DNA of 64,000 nucleotides from Bacteriovorax sp. BSW11_IV. GTDB lineage: Bacteria; Bdellovibrionota; Bacteriovoracia; Bacteriovoracales; Bacteriovoracaceae. The position numbers and the translations under genes are program-made. Shown here in pieces: positions 35,796 through 44,600 of the stretch. Location of the stretch: assembly GCF_000447755.1 (NCBI RefSeq), contig NZ_AUNE01000009.1, forward strand, positions 1-64,000, given 5' to 3'. The notes under the pieces were generated by a model, which was not told where the DNA came from, did not search any database, and worked only from the letters and a program-made list of their open reading frames with translations. Position 1 is the first letter of the stretch, and each line of letters begins with the position of its first letter.

Positions 35796-36854
35796 CTAAT
35801 TTTTGCTCCAAGCACGTGATAGAGTAAGGACGTGTTCTTCTGGAGTTGGGCCCAAGACTTCTGGAAAAAAGAGTGAATTTTTAAAATTTCTCTTCGCCAT
35901 AAGTTTTAACCTATTTTCTCTCTCCAGCATAGTGACCTTAACGTTGGAAAGTGTGACATTCTCGTTAGTATTCCATTGATTTAGGTACTCTTCGAGGCAC
36001 TTATTTACAGCAAGGAAGTTGTCGTCATGCAAAAAGGATTTTGCGGAGTGTTGTAATTCTTCAGCTTCATGGACTTTACTCTGTTCTGCTGAAGTTACAA
36101 GAATCCAATTTGAAGTTTGTCTTTGTGAAAGGCCTTGTTGGAAGGCCAGTGCCTTAAGAAAGTATTCTTTATTTTTGTAAAGGGCGACAATAGCATCTAC
36201 AAAAAGGTGAACAAAATCAGGACCTGTAACTTTCTCAAGGTAACTTAATAACTTTTTGACACCAGAAGAAACAATTAGGCCCATTATTTTCTTTGCTTTT
36301 GAAGGAGTGGATTCAAAATTTTTTCCAAGATATTTGAAAATTTCTATAAAACTTGCATCGAAGAAGTTTTTAATTTTTCCCGAGGCTTCAAGGAAATCAA
36401 GAAAATGTTTACCCGGAGGAGTGTCCAAGACAATGGTATCATATTGCTTGCTCTCTAATTGAAATTGAACTTCAATTGTCGCCAAAATTTCATTCATTCC
36501 ACCATGAGGACGGCTCAGAATCTTTATGATCTTATTTTCTAATTCTTTTGTCGTGTTTGAAAGCTCTCCCAACCTTCGTAAAGTGCGAGAGGGATTCATT
36601 AAAAGAGCGCTAAACTGCCCATCACCGAACTCAGGATGAATCGTTTTTAGATCGATCAGTTTAACATCTCCAGCATCTTCTTCAGTGAGGTGGAGAATTT
36701 GCTTGAGTCTACGTGCGGGATCAATTGTAACGAGAAGAACCTTTTTTCCATTTTCTGCAAGAAAGGCCGCGCGCGAAGTCGCAAGCGTTGTTTTACCAAC
36801 ACCTCCTGTTCCACAGAAAATTTCGATACTTTTATTTGAAGGCATAAAGTTCAT
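35796..36854 (-). CDS. ArsA/GET3-type ATPase (second of a tandem pair)
   Basis: A 352-aa P-loop ATPase of the ArsA/GET3 family. The P-loop is FCGTGGVGKTTLA, where the usual signature Lys before GG is Thr. Switch regions LLVTIDPARRL and IVLDTPPGKHFLDFL are present. It overlaps its upstream partner by 4 bases (ATGA), so the two are made together and may form a heterodimer. Such tandem pairs occur in several bacterial groups; an arsenite role is not implied because no arsenic genes are nearby. Confidence 0.85.
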   Translation of the reverse strand: MNFMPSNKSIEIFCGTGGVGKTTLATSRAAFLAENGKKVLLVTIDPARRLKQILHLTEEDAGDVKLIDLKTIHPEFGDGQFSALLMNPSRTLRRLGELSNTTKELENKIIKILSRPHGGMNEILATIEVQFQLESKQYDTIVLDTPPGKHFLDFLEASGKIKNFFDASFIEIFKYLGKNFESTPSKAKKIMGLIVSSGVKKLLSYLEKVTGPDFVHLFVDAIVALYKNKEYFLKALAFQQGLSQRQTSNWILVTSAEQSKVHEAEELQHSAKSFLHDDNFLAVNKCLEEYLNQWNTNENVTLSNVKVTMLERENRLKLMAKRNFKNSLFFPEVLGPTPEEHVLTLSRAWSKN

Positions 36855-37654
36855 ATTTTGCCTCCCATAATAGGGGCCAAAACATTAACTACATTTTCCA
36901 TTTCATTATCAAAAATATGGGCGACTTCCATTGAAGTCGTCGTATCGAGATTTTTTATGACTTCTTTTTCAAGGTCAATTTTCATCTTCATAAATTCAGG
37001 AAGCGCGTTGAAATTGTCCTTTATGTCGCTAGTAAGACCATATAGATCATTGGCAATAACTTGTGTGTTTTTATAACCAAGTTTTGTGATGCCGGATTGT
37101 AGTTCCTTGGCCTCTGTAACGGCCATTAAGCTTGGTAGTGAAATTACTGAAATAAGAAAGCCATCTTCTTTTTTGATGAATTTCTCCATTCTTTCAATAT
37201 CATTTACAATAATACCGCTTCCAAACATTTCTTTAAAATTGAATGGCGACTCAAGCATTGTTAATGCATGCCCACTGGAAGGAGAGTCCAAAACAATAGT
37301 TAAATCTTCATCATGTAAAAGCATATCAATCATGTGACCAAGTAAAATCATATTCGCAAGACCTGGAACCATTTTAAAAAGGGCCGAAAAAAACGGCGTC
37401 TTCATAATCCAGTGCGCGACTGTTTTAGAGCCAAGCTTATTACCAACATACTCTTCAGCAGAAGAATTTATTTCAAGATTTAAGTAGGGGATATTAAGTT
37501 TTTGAGCGAGTGGTTTTACTGATTGTTGATCAAATTCACAAAAGAGAACTTTTTTTCCAGAATCAGCAAGATGCTTAGTCAGGGCAAGAGAAAGAGTCGT
37601 TTTTCCAACCCCACCCTTGCCAGTGAAAATGTAGATTCGTTTTTGACCAAGCAT
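36851..37654 (-). CDS. ArsA/GET3-type ATPase (first of a tandem pair)
   Basis: A 267-aa ATPase with a complete deviant Walker A motif, FTGKGGVGKTTLSLAL, signature Lys included. FCEFDQQSVKPLAQKL is the switch I region and VLDSPSSGHALTML the switch II region, with Ser where classic ArsA has Thr/Pro. It is about 85 residues shorter than its partner. The ribosome binding site is weak, and it starts 15 bases after the barrel-protein gene. Confidence 0.84.
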   Translation of the reverse strand: MLGQKRIYIFTGKGGVGKTTLSLALTKHLADSGKKVLFCEFDQQSVKPLAQKLNIPYLNLEINSSAEEYVGNKLGSKTVAHWIMKTPFFSALFKMVPGLANMILLGHMIDMLLHDEDLTIVLDSPSSGHALTMLESPFNFKEMFGSGIIVNDIERMEKFIKKEDGFLISVISLPSLMAVTEAKELQSGITKLGYKNTQVIANDLYGLTSDIKDNFNALPEFMKMKIDLEKEVIKNLDTTTSMEVAHIFDNEMENVVNVLAPIMGGKI

Positions 37655-37669
37655 TGAACTTAGGTCAGA

Positions 37670-38341
37670 TTAAAACTTATAGAAACAAGTCATCATAAGC
37701 TTATGGTAAGCTCCTTCGACTTTTTCTTGATTTTCTTGATCTACGTCAAACGGGTTGTGAAGTGTTGCTAGAACACCTACTTTGAATCTTGAATTAAGGT
37801 CTAGATCAATACCTGCACCAATGTGGTATCCGAAAACTACCTTTGATTCAGAGTCCGTTAAGACATCCGCTTGAATTCTTCTCATTTTAGGTTGGTAAAA
37901 ACCAAGTCCAGCTTGAACAAATGGTGAAAATGAATCCATTTGATAAACTTTTCCTTTAATACCAAAGTTGGCACTTGAAAGAGTTACACTTCTTCCTTTG
38001 TACTTATGTTTTGAGTAGTGGGCATTGGCGATAAAATCAAAAGAGTAGCTTGCGCTATAACTATAAAAAAGATCCCATGTGATTTTGTCATCACCATTGT
38101 CCTCAAAGTCACCTGTTAAAAAAGTTTGGCCAAGACCAATACCAACTGAGTGTACTTTTAGTGCACCTGGAATAGTTCTATTTGGATTTGATTTTACATC
38201 ATCAACTTCATTTTCAACTTTTTTGGCAGTATCGCTTGAAGTTAGACTTTTAATGGTAGGCTTAGCAAAAGAAACGCCTGCTAGTAAGATTGCAGCAGGC
38301 GTTACAATATGCTTTAAAACGAAATTTGCTTTTTTTATCAT
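37670..38341 (-). CDS. Outer-membrane beta-barrel protein
   Basis: A 223-aa protein with a signal peptide (about residues 1-26, ending GVSFAKP). After a charged N-terminal segment it alternates polar and hydrophobic residues in eight or so strands (YSYSASYSFDFIANAHY, VFGYHIGAGIDLDL, FKVGVLATLHNPF) and ends in Phe (CFYKF), the usual C-terminal signal for barrel assembly. Resembles OmpA/OmpW-sized small barrels; specific role unknown. Confidence 0.78.
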   Translation of the reverse strand: MIKKANFVLKHIVTPAAILLAGVSFAKPTIKSLTSSDTAKKVENEVDDVKSNPNRTIPGALKVHSVGIGLGQTFLTGDFEDNGDDKITWDLFYSYSASYSFDFIANAHYSKHKYKGRSVTLSSANFGIKGKVYQMDSFSPFVQAGLGFYQPKMRRIQADVLTDSESKVVFGYHIGAGIDLDLNSRFKVGVLATLHNPFDVDQENQEKVEGAYHKLMMTCFYKF

Positions 38342-38382
38342 TTAAAACACTCAACTTTGTTCCAATATTATTTAAAATAATA

Positions 38383-38769
38383 TTAGTTCAAAGTGCTTGG
38401 TGTTTCAACAGCAGAGTTCAATTCAGCGTTTAGAGAGAAAGTATTGAATGTATTTGTAGCTTCAGTAGCTTCTGGAGCTTCAACACCTTCAAGAGTTCTG
38501 ATGTAACCTGTGAAAGTTCCTTCTTCAGAACGGATAACTCTCTTAAGAAGTTCTACATCACCAGCTTTAGTTGATTTTTTCTCTTGATCAAAAAGAAGTT
38601 GAATTTGAGTCATGTAAGTAATGTCATTCTTAGTTTTGTTGTCAATTACTTGGATTTCATGACCTTCTCTAATGATTTGTGCAATCTCTTCAAGAGTTAC
38701 ATAACAGCTTTGGTGAGTGTCATAAAGCTTACGGTTTTGGTATCTTTTGATAATTCTTACGTCGTTCAT
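38383..38769 (-). CDS. phaR: PhaR-type polyhydroxyalkanoate regulator
   Basis: A 128-aa protein whose first 62 residues match the PHB/PHA accumulation regulator DNA-binding domain (RIIKRYQNRKLYDTHQS, YVTLEEIAQIIREG). PhaR represses phasin and PHA-synthesis genes and senses the polymer. The C-terminal half is not conserved in a way I recognise. No PHA synthase or phasin gene lies in the window, so it may have another target. Strong GGGGAAGGAA site before ATG. First gene of the minus-strand run to 31993. Confidence 0.85.
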   Translation of the reverse strand: MNDVRIIKRYQNRKLYDTHQSCYVTLEEIAQIIREGHEIQVIDNKTKNDITYMTQIQLLFDQEKKSTKAGDVELLKRVIRSEEGTFTGYIRTLEGVEAPEATEATNTFNTFSLNAELNSAVETPSTLN

Positions 38770-39269
38770 TTCCTTCCCCTATGTCGAAAGATTTTGCCTA
38801 AAACGAATTTATATAATTTAAGTTTTTCAACCTAACTTCCCCAGCTGAACTCATAGCATTTGTGTGCAGCGTCGAAAAGTCTTATTGAATATTTTTCAAA
38901 TACACAAGCAAGCGGGTCCTATTTTATAGAATGTTCCATAATTTCATGGGGTTATCTACACTCCTTTGAGAAGCAAAGAGAGTTTGTTTGGTCCGTTTGT
39001 CTGGCGCACCAATGATTAACAGTTTTGAAAATATACTGTCAAGGCGAAATGGAGTCTTTTTTCTTACAGTGCATTATTTGTGGAAAAATTACGTTAAAAT
39101 CAACTATTTAGCCGTCGCGTTACGAAAAAAACTTTCTTTTGCTGTTCGATGTTAGAATAGAAGGTGAGCAGTGTAGTCGGGTAATTTAGTCCAATCACTA
39201 AATTAATTCTAAGTTAAAGTTTCTTTTGCCCGAATAGAGAGATAGGCCATCTTAGGCAAAGGGAATTCG
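38770..39269. other. 500-base gap between divergent genes
   Basis: No open reading frame with a ribosome binding site, no tRNA and no strong terminator is seen. It must hold the promoters of phaR and of the TPR lipoprotein gene, but is longer than needed for that. An unannotated small RNA cannot be excluded. Confidence 0.5.
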
Positions 39270-41114
39270 ATGCAAATTAAAAAACGAAATCAGTGCAACC
39301 TCTTAGTTTTATCTGTCCTTGTGAGTGTGCTTTATAGCTGTGCTCAGATAGAAAAGAAGGAACAAGCTAATGTTGTTGACGAAGTTACAGCGCAAAATAC
39401 CGAGAGGGCGATTACTGAAAGAATGGATCAGCTTGTGCGCGATGCTACCGCTAAGGGTGAACAGGCCGTTCAATTTCTAGCGAGTGATCTTTTTATCAAG
39501 GCCGCAGATGCGGGACTGAGAGGGGATTCTAAGGCCGCGGCCTACATCTTGAAATTTGTTTACGATCTTAAGCCCAATGATTCATATGTTGCCAAGAAAT
39601 ATGCTGTCGAACTTATACGCTCTGGGCAATTGAATGAAGCAAATATCATTCTTGAAAAACTGCACAAAGACCTTCCGAAAGACACCACGATCTCTCTAAT
39701 TTTAGCTGGTGTTGCTACAGCGCTAGATGATGCGAACTCCGCACAAAAAATTTATAAAGAAATTCTTGTATATGAGCCATCAAATGAAGAAGCATGTGTT
39801 TTTCTCTCTAAGTCTCTTGCACTGAGAAAAGAGTATAAAAAGGCCGTTTCACTTTTAAATAAATGTGAAAAAGGTCAGAAAAATGCCATCTTTTCTTATT
39901 ACAAAGGAAAGATTGCTGTAACGGAAAAGAACTTTCACCAAGCAGCATTATTTTTTAAAGAGGCCCTTAAAATTGATCCAGAGTATTATCAAGCTGTAAA
40001 CGCTCTAGGTATCTATTATGAAGAAAAAGGTGATTATAAGAAAGTTGATAAACTCTATAGAGACTTTCTAGATAAAAATCCGAGTAGCTATAGTGTCTTA
40101 AGCCGCTATGTGAATTTTTTGTTTGACCGTGGAAGAATCACTGAAGTTATTCCGTTCGCTGAAAGACTTTCAAGTGTCGATCCGAGTGACTTGAATCTAA
40201 AGGTCAGACTTGGAGTTCTTTATACAGATGTGAAGAAATATGATGAGGCCATTGGAGTATTTAAAGAAATCCTAGACGCAGTACCAAACTCAGATAAAGT
40301 ACTTTATTACTTAGGATCGCTTTACCAACAAACAGGTAAGTATGAATCCGCAGTAGAGTTTTTCAATAAAATTGAATCTTCAAGCCCATTATTTGTTGAA
40401 AGTAGCCTTCAAGTTGCCCATATCTTAAATATCTTAGCAATGAAGGATCATCATGTAGGCAGTCAAGTTAGCTTTAATAGACTACAAGATTATGTAAAAG
40501 AAAGATCAAAGGAAAAATCAGAACTAAATGTTGAAATGAATTTAGTTCTTGCAGGTTTTTATGAGAACGTAAGCAAGCTTGATAAGGCGATAGCTACGGT
40601 AGAAGCAGTTCGTGGTAAAGAGCAATATAGTGAAGGCCACGATTATTATCTTGCTGCGCTTTATGAAAAGAATAATCAATTCTTAAAAGCACGTTCAGTC
40701 ATTGAAAGTGTATTGAGTGTTAATCCAAACAATCCACACGCACTTAACTTTTTAGGATACTCATTGTTAGAGCGTGGTATTGAGTTGGACAAAGCATTTG
40801 CTTATATTTCAAAAGCTGTTGAATTGAAGCCGGACGATGGTTACATTCGTGACTCTCTTGGTTGGTACTACTTTAAGACTGGAAATTTGAAAAAAGCTTA
40901 TAGTGAAATCAAAAAAGCTAAAGAGCTTGTTAAAGATGATCCAGTGATCACGAAACACCTTGCCATGGTGTATAAAGAAATGAAAAACTATGCAAAGGCG
41001 AAATCACTTTACGTTGAGGCATTGAAGATTTGCAAAGAAGATTCAGAAAAAGCAGAAGTTATCAAGGAATTAGAAGTTCTCGAAACAATGAGAATGCCTG
41101 CTTCCGTACGTTAA
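39270..41114 (+). CDS. TPR-repeat lipoprotein
   Basis: A 614-aa protein with a lipoprotein-type signal (LLVLSVLVSVLYSC; Cys at about residue 25, with Tyr at -2, which is atypical) followed by tandem TPR repeats nearly to the end, for example FSYYKGKIAVTEKNFHQAAL and ALNFLGYSLLERGIELDKAF. TPR lipoproteins usually act as scaffolds for envelope complexes. Its 3' end overlaps the open frame of the next lipoprotein. In Pseudomonas a TPR protein precedes lolB; whether that parallel holds here is unknown. Confidence 0.85.
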   Translation: MQIKKRNQCNLLVLSVLVSVLYSCAQIEKKEQANVVDEVTAQNTERAITERMDQLVRDATAKGEQAVQFLASDLFIKAADAGLRGDSKAAAYILKFVYDLKPNDSYVAKKYAVELIRSGQLNEANIILEKLHKDLPKDTTISLILAGVATALDDANSAQKIYKEILVYEPSNEEACVFLSKSLALRKEYKKAVSLLNKCEKGQKNAIFSYYKGKIAVTEKNFHQAALFFKEALKIDPEYYQAVNALGIYYEEKGDYKKVDKLYRDFLDKNPSSYSVLSRYVNFLFDRGRITEVIPFAERLSSVDPSDLNLKVRLGVLYTDVKKYDEAIGVFKEILDAVPNSDKVLYYLGSLYQQTGKYESAVEFFNKIESSSPLFVESSLQVAHILNILAMKDHHVGSQVSFNRLQDYVKERSKEKSELNVEMNLVLAGFYENVSKLDKAIATVEAVRGKEQYSEGHDYYLAALYEKNNQFLKARSVIESVLSVNPNNPHALNFLGYSLLERGIELDKAFAYISKAVELKPDDGYIRDSLGWYYFKTGNLKKAYSEIKKAKELVKDDPVITKHLAMVYKEMKNYAKAKSLYVEALKICKEDSEKAEVIKELEVLETMRMPASVR

Positions 41115-41725
41115 TTCTCTCAGCATTTTTTGCTCTAACGTTAATATCTTGTACAACTAATCCATTGAAAAAGCCCCTCTCAACACAAGAGGGGCTTTCA
41201 TATTTTTGCCCTGAACAAGAAGGTAAAGGCCGTGTGACTTACAATAAAAGCACGCAGCTTTTCTCGTATGAGACATACTTTCTAGAAGAGAAAAAAAGCT
41301 GGGGCATGAGTGTTTACTTTCCACTACATGGTGAAGAGGACATTGAAATATCTCTAGAAAATTCAAATGCAGTAAAAGGGAGTTTTATAAATTCCATGGC
41401 CGGCTCTGGCAGGAAACAAAAAAGAGAGGCCGCTTTCTTTTTACAAAACCTATCATATGTAATGCGCGCCATTAATAATGCGAATAAATATTGTGATACT
41501 ATAAATGGCGTTGGGCAGTGTGTTGTTGAGAAGGCCGTTTTTGACTATGTGCAAGATGATAAGAAAATTAGTTTAACAAGAATTTTAGGTGATAAGAGTC
41601 TAGTTTTAGATATGGCGCAGCTAAAAGACGGCAAATCTTATAAAACAACCATAAAATATCTAGCCATGCAGAGCGAAAAAACTCCTATTATTTCCTTAGA
41701 ACTTTTTACATCCAATTGTCTTTAA
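41030..41725 (+). CDS. Small lipoprotein of unknown function, start unclear
   Basis: A 231-aa frame with a clear lipoprotein signal (LILSAFFALTLISC, lipobox LISC). The only ATG/GTG/TTG codon before that signal is TTG 41030, 85 bases inside the TPR gene, giving an unusually long, Arg-rich n-region. An ATT start next to the TPR stop would give a shorter leader but is rare. The mature part (about 190 aa) has five cysteines after the lipid-anchored one and no domain that I recognise. A LolB-like role is conceivable from gene order only. Confidence 0.6.
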   Translation: MQRRFRKSRSYQGIRSSRNNENACFRTLILSAFFALTLISCTTNPLKKPLSTQEGLSYFCPEQEGKGRVTYNKSTQLFSYETYFLEEKKSWGMSVYFPLHGEEDIEISLENSNAVKGSFINSMAGSGRKQKREAAFFLQNLSYVMRAINNANKYCDTINGVGQCVVEKAVFDYVQDDKKISLTRILGDKSLVLDMAQLKDGKSYKTTIKYLAMQSEKTPIISLELFTSNCL

Positions 41726-41839
41726 GGTAATATTTCGCGATGTTTCCGAACCATTCTCAATAACAGTAGAAAAATAATGGGAATTTTTATATAGAATTCG
41801 AACTTGTCATTAGTGGACTTAACAATCGAGGAAAGAATT

Positions 41840-43609
41840 ATGGGTAAACTAAAAGTTTTTGGTAAGCTGACGTTGGTAGCATCGATGCTAGTATCGTTTG
41901 CGGCTTGTACTAAAAAGCAAAATTTAGATGAGAAAGTTCTCAATCTAGTTGTTGCTTCTGAAGTTAAAGGTATGGATCCAATTTACGCTAACGATCTTTA
42001 TTCAAGTAATGAAGTTGCTCGCGTTTATGAAGGTCTACTAGAGTATGAATATCTGAAAAGACCATATACTCTTGCTCCAAATCTTGCTGAAAGTATGCCT
42101 GAAGTATCTGCTGATGGTTTGACTTACACATTCAAAATCAAAGCTGGAGTTTTCTTTCAAGACGATAAGGCCTTCCCAAACGGAAAAGGTCGTGAGCTTG
42201 TTGCAGAAGATTTCGTTTATTCAATCAAAAGACTTGCTGATCCAAAACTTCAAGGTCTTGGATGGTGGATGATCGATGGTAAAATTGCTGGTTTAAATGA
42301 ATGGCGTGATAAGTATTCTAAAGAAGACGTTGTTGATTATAGTGAAACTATTGAAGGTTTAAAGGCCCTTGATCGTTATACTCTTCAATTCAAACTTTCT
42401 AAGCCATTTCCACAATTCTTATACTCTTTAGCTATGCCATTTACATTTGCAGTTGCTAAAGAAGTAGTAGAGTTTTATGGAAAAGAGTTTTTGAATCACC
42501 CTGTGGGAACAGGTCCATTTGTTCTTCCTGTGTTTACACAAGAAAAAAGACTTACTTATACAAAGAACCCAACATTCAGAAAGAAAACTTTCCCATCTGA
42601 GCACTCTGAAGAATTTGCTTCAATTGCAAAAGAAAACGCAGGAAAAGATCTTCCACTTGTTGAAAAGCTAGTAGTTAATATTATGAAAGAAGATCAACCG
42701 AGATGGTTGAACTTCCAAAAAGGGAATTTAGATTTTATTTCAATTCCTAAAGATAACTTTGATTCAGCTGTAACTCCTGACAATGGTCTTGCTGATACAC
42801 TTGCTAAAAAAGGAATCTCACTTCTTATTAGTCCACAACTTGACGTAACTTATGTTGCTTTCAATCACGATATGGACCTGTTCAAGAATAAGAAACTTAG
42901 ACAAGCGATGGCCCTTGCTTACGATAGCAAGACATCAAATAAGCTTTTCTATAACAACACTGCGATGTCGGCACAATCAATCGTTCCTCCAGGAATCGCT
43001 GGTAACATGCCAAACTATGTTTCGCCATTTAGAGAAAGAGATCTAGAAAAAGCAAAGTCACTTCTTGCTGAAGCTGGATTTGCTGATGGTAAAGGTCTTC
43101 CAGAAATCACTTACGACTGTCCAAACTCAACAGTTTCTCGTCAGCAAGGTGAGTTCTTCATGAAGAACATGGCAGATATCGGTATTAAGGTAAAAGTTAT
43201 CCAAAATACTTGGCCAGAACTTCAAAAGAAAATTGATAAGAGACAAGTTCAGATGTGGGGGATTGCATGGGGAGCAGATTATCCAGATGCAGAAAACTTC
43301 CTACAACTTCTTTATGGACCAAATAGATCACCAGGTGCTAACGGTTCAGGATTCAACAATCCACAATTCAATGAATTGTTTAAGAAAGCATCTTTAATGC
43401 AAGATACTCCTGAAAGAACTGCGATCTATGAAAAACTAAATAGAATGGCCTCTGAAGAAGTACCTATTATTTACGGTGTTCATAGACAAAAATACACAAT
43501 GAAGCACGGATGGTTAAAGAACTACGTTTCTACAGACTTCGATGCTGGTCAAGCTATGTACCTTGACGTAGATCTAACTAAAAAAGCTGAGGACCTAGAT
43601 AAACTCTAG
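41840..43609 (+). CDS. Oligopeptide-binding lipoprotein (OppA/DppA family)
   Basis: A 589-aa substrate-binding protein of an ABC importer (SBP_bac_5). The lipoprotein signal ends in FAAC (Cys at residue 21). Typical segments include LNLVVASEVKGMDPIYANDLY, LAPNLAESMPEVSADGLTYTF in part, HPVGTGPF and WGIAWGADYPDAENFLQLLY in part. It should bind short peptides outside the inner membrane. ATG 41840 follows GAGGAAAG; an upstream in-frame start (41804) would spoil the signal peptide. The two permease genes follow. Confidence 0.92.
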   Translation: MGKLKVFGKLTLVASMLVSFAACTKKQNLDEKVLNLVVASEVKGMDPIYANDLYSSNEVARVYEGLLEYEYLKRPYTLAPNLAESMPEVSADGLTYTFKIKAGVFFQDDKAFPNGKGRELVAEDFVYSIKRLADPKLQGLGWWMIDGKIAGLNEWRDKYSKEDVVDYSETIEGLKALDRYTLQFKLSKPFPQFLYSLAMPFTFAVAKEVVEFYGKEFLNHPVGTGPFVLPVFTQEKRLTYTKNPTFRKKTFPSEHSEEFASIAKENAGKDLPLVEKLVVNIMKEDQPRWLNFQKGNLDFISIPKDNFDSAVTPDNGLADTLAKKGISLLISPQLDVTYVAFNHDMDLFKNKKLRQAMALAYDSKTSNKLFYNNTAMSAQSIVPPGIAGNMPNYVSPFRERDLEKAKSLLAEAGFADGKGLPEITYDCPNSTVSRQQGEFFMKNMADIGIKVKVIQNTWPELQKKIDKRQVQMWGIAWGADYPDAENFLQLLYGPNRSPGANGSGFNNPQFNELFKKASLMQDTPERTAIYEKLNRMASEEVPIIYGVHRQKYTMKHGWLKNYVSTDFDAGQAMYLDVDLTKKAEDLDKL

Positions 43610-43615
43610 GACCTC
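43589..43615 (+). promoter_or_regulatory. Intercistronic hairpin after the binding-protein gene
   Basis: GAGG-A-CCTAGA pairs with TCTAGG-A-CCTC around TAAAC: ten pairs and one A-A mismatch, spanning the stop codon. No T run follows. Such stem-loops often stabilise the upstream message so that the binding protein outnumbers the permeases. Confidence 0.55.
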
Positions 43616-43648
43616 GGTCTCTTATACACTCACTAAAGGTGAAAAATT

Positions 43649-44590
43649 GTGAATACTTGGTTATACGTTCTTAGAAAATTAATTTACACGATCCCAGTTT
43701 TACTTGGGGTGTGTTTTCTTATCTTTTTGCTGTTTAATGTTTTCTCGCCAGATCCAGCGAGTATCATTCTTGGTAAACATGCGACTGTAAAACAAATTGA
43801 AGAAGTTCGTAATGAACTTGGGCTTAATAAGCCATACTTTCTTCAATATCTCGATATCGTGAAGTCTGCCTTCACATTCGATTTCGGTCGTTCATGGCAA
43901 ACTAAGCAAGATATTTGGGATATGATGAAGCAAGGTGCAGTACCTTCAATGACGTTAACAATTCCTGGATTCATGATCTCAACAGTGTTTGCAATTATTA
44001 TCTCTCTTGTCGTTTCTTTCTATCGTGGAAAGCTTCTAGATAAGGGGACAGTAATTCTTTGTGTTGCTTTAATGAGTATCCCATCACTTGCTTATATCCT
44101 TTTTGGACAATGGTTCTTTGCTTATAAGATGAGTTGGTTTGAAATTTCTGGTTATGAATCAGGGTTTCCATATTTCATTCCTTATATCATTCTACCTGTT
44201 CTTATTTGGGTATTCTTAACAATTGGTCCTGACGTACGTTTCTTTAGAACAATCATGCTAGATGAAATTTACCAAGACTATGTAAGAACAGCTCGTGCTA
44301 AAGGATTGAGTGAAACGACAATTCTTTTCAAACACGTTCTTAAAAATGCGATGATTCCAATCATCACATACGTTATTATTCAGCTTCCATTCCTTATTCT
44401 AGGGGCTCTACTATTGGAGAGTTTCTTCTCGATTCCAGGACTTGGAGGGATCACGATCTCTGCAGTTTACGCTTCGGATCTTCCCGTCATCAAGGCCATG
44501 ACAGTTTTAACGGCCGTAGCTTATATTATCTTCTCGATCATTACAGATGTTCTCTACACTGTTGTTGATCCACGAGTAAGCTTGAAGTAA
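43649..44590 (+). CDS. Peptide ABC transporter permease (OppB/DppB)
   Basis: A 313-aa inner-membrane permease with about six spans. The N-terminus (YVLRKLIYTIPVLLGVCFL) and the cytoplasmic EAA loop (YVRTARAKGLSETTILFKHV) are typical of OppB/DppB. GTG start. It follows the binding-protein gene and precedes OppC, 10 bases apart. Confidence 0.93.
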   Translation: MNTWLYVLRKLIYTIPVLLGVCFLIFLLFNVFSPDPASIILGKHATVKQIEEVRNELGLNKPYFLQYLDIVKSAFTFDFGRSWQTKQDIWDMMKQGAVPSMTLTIPGFMISTVFAIIISLVVSFYRGKLLDKGTVILCVALMSIPSLAYILFGQWFFAYKMSWFEISGYESGFPYFIPYIILPVLIWVFLTIGPDVRFFRTIMLDEIYQDYVRTARAKGLSETTILFKHVLKNAMIPIITYVIIQLPFLILGALLLESFFSIPGLGGITISAVYASDLPVIKAMTVLTAVAYIIFSIITDVLYTVVDPRVSLK

Positions 44591-44600
44591 GGAGAATCAA

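Noticed and set aside
35796-37654. Arsenite efflux system (arsA)
   Set aside because: No arsB, arsC, arsD or arsR gene nearby; tandem ArsA-type ATPases without them occur widely.
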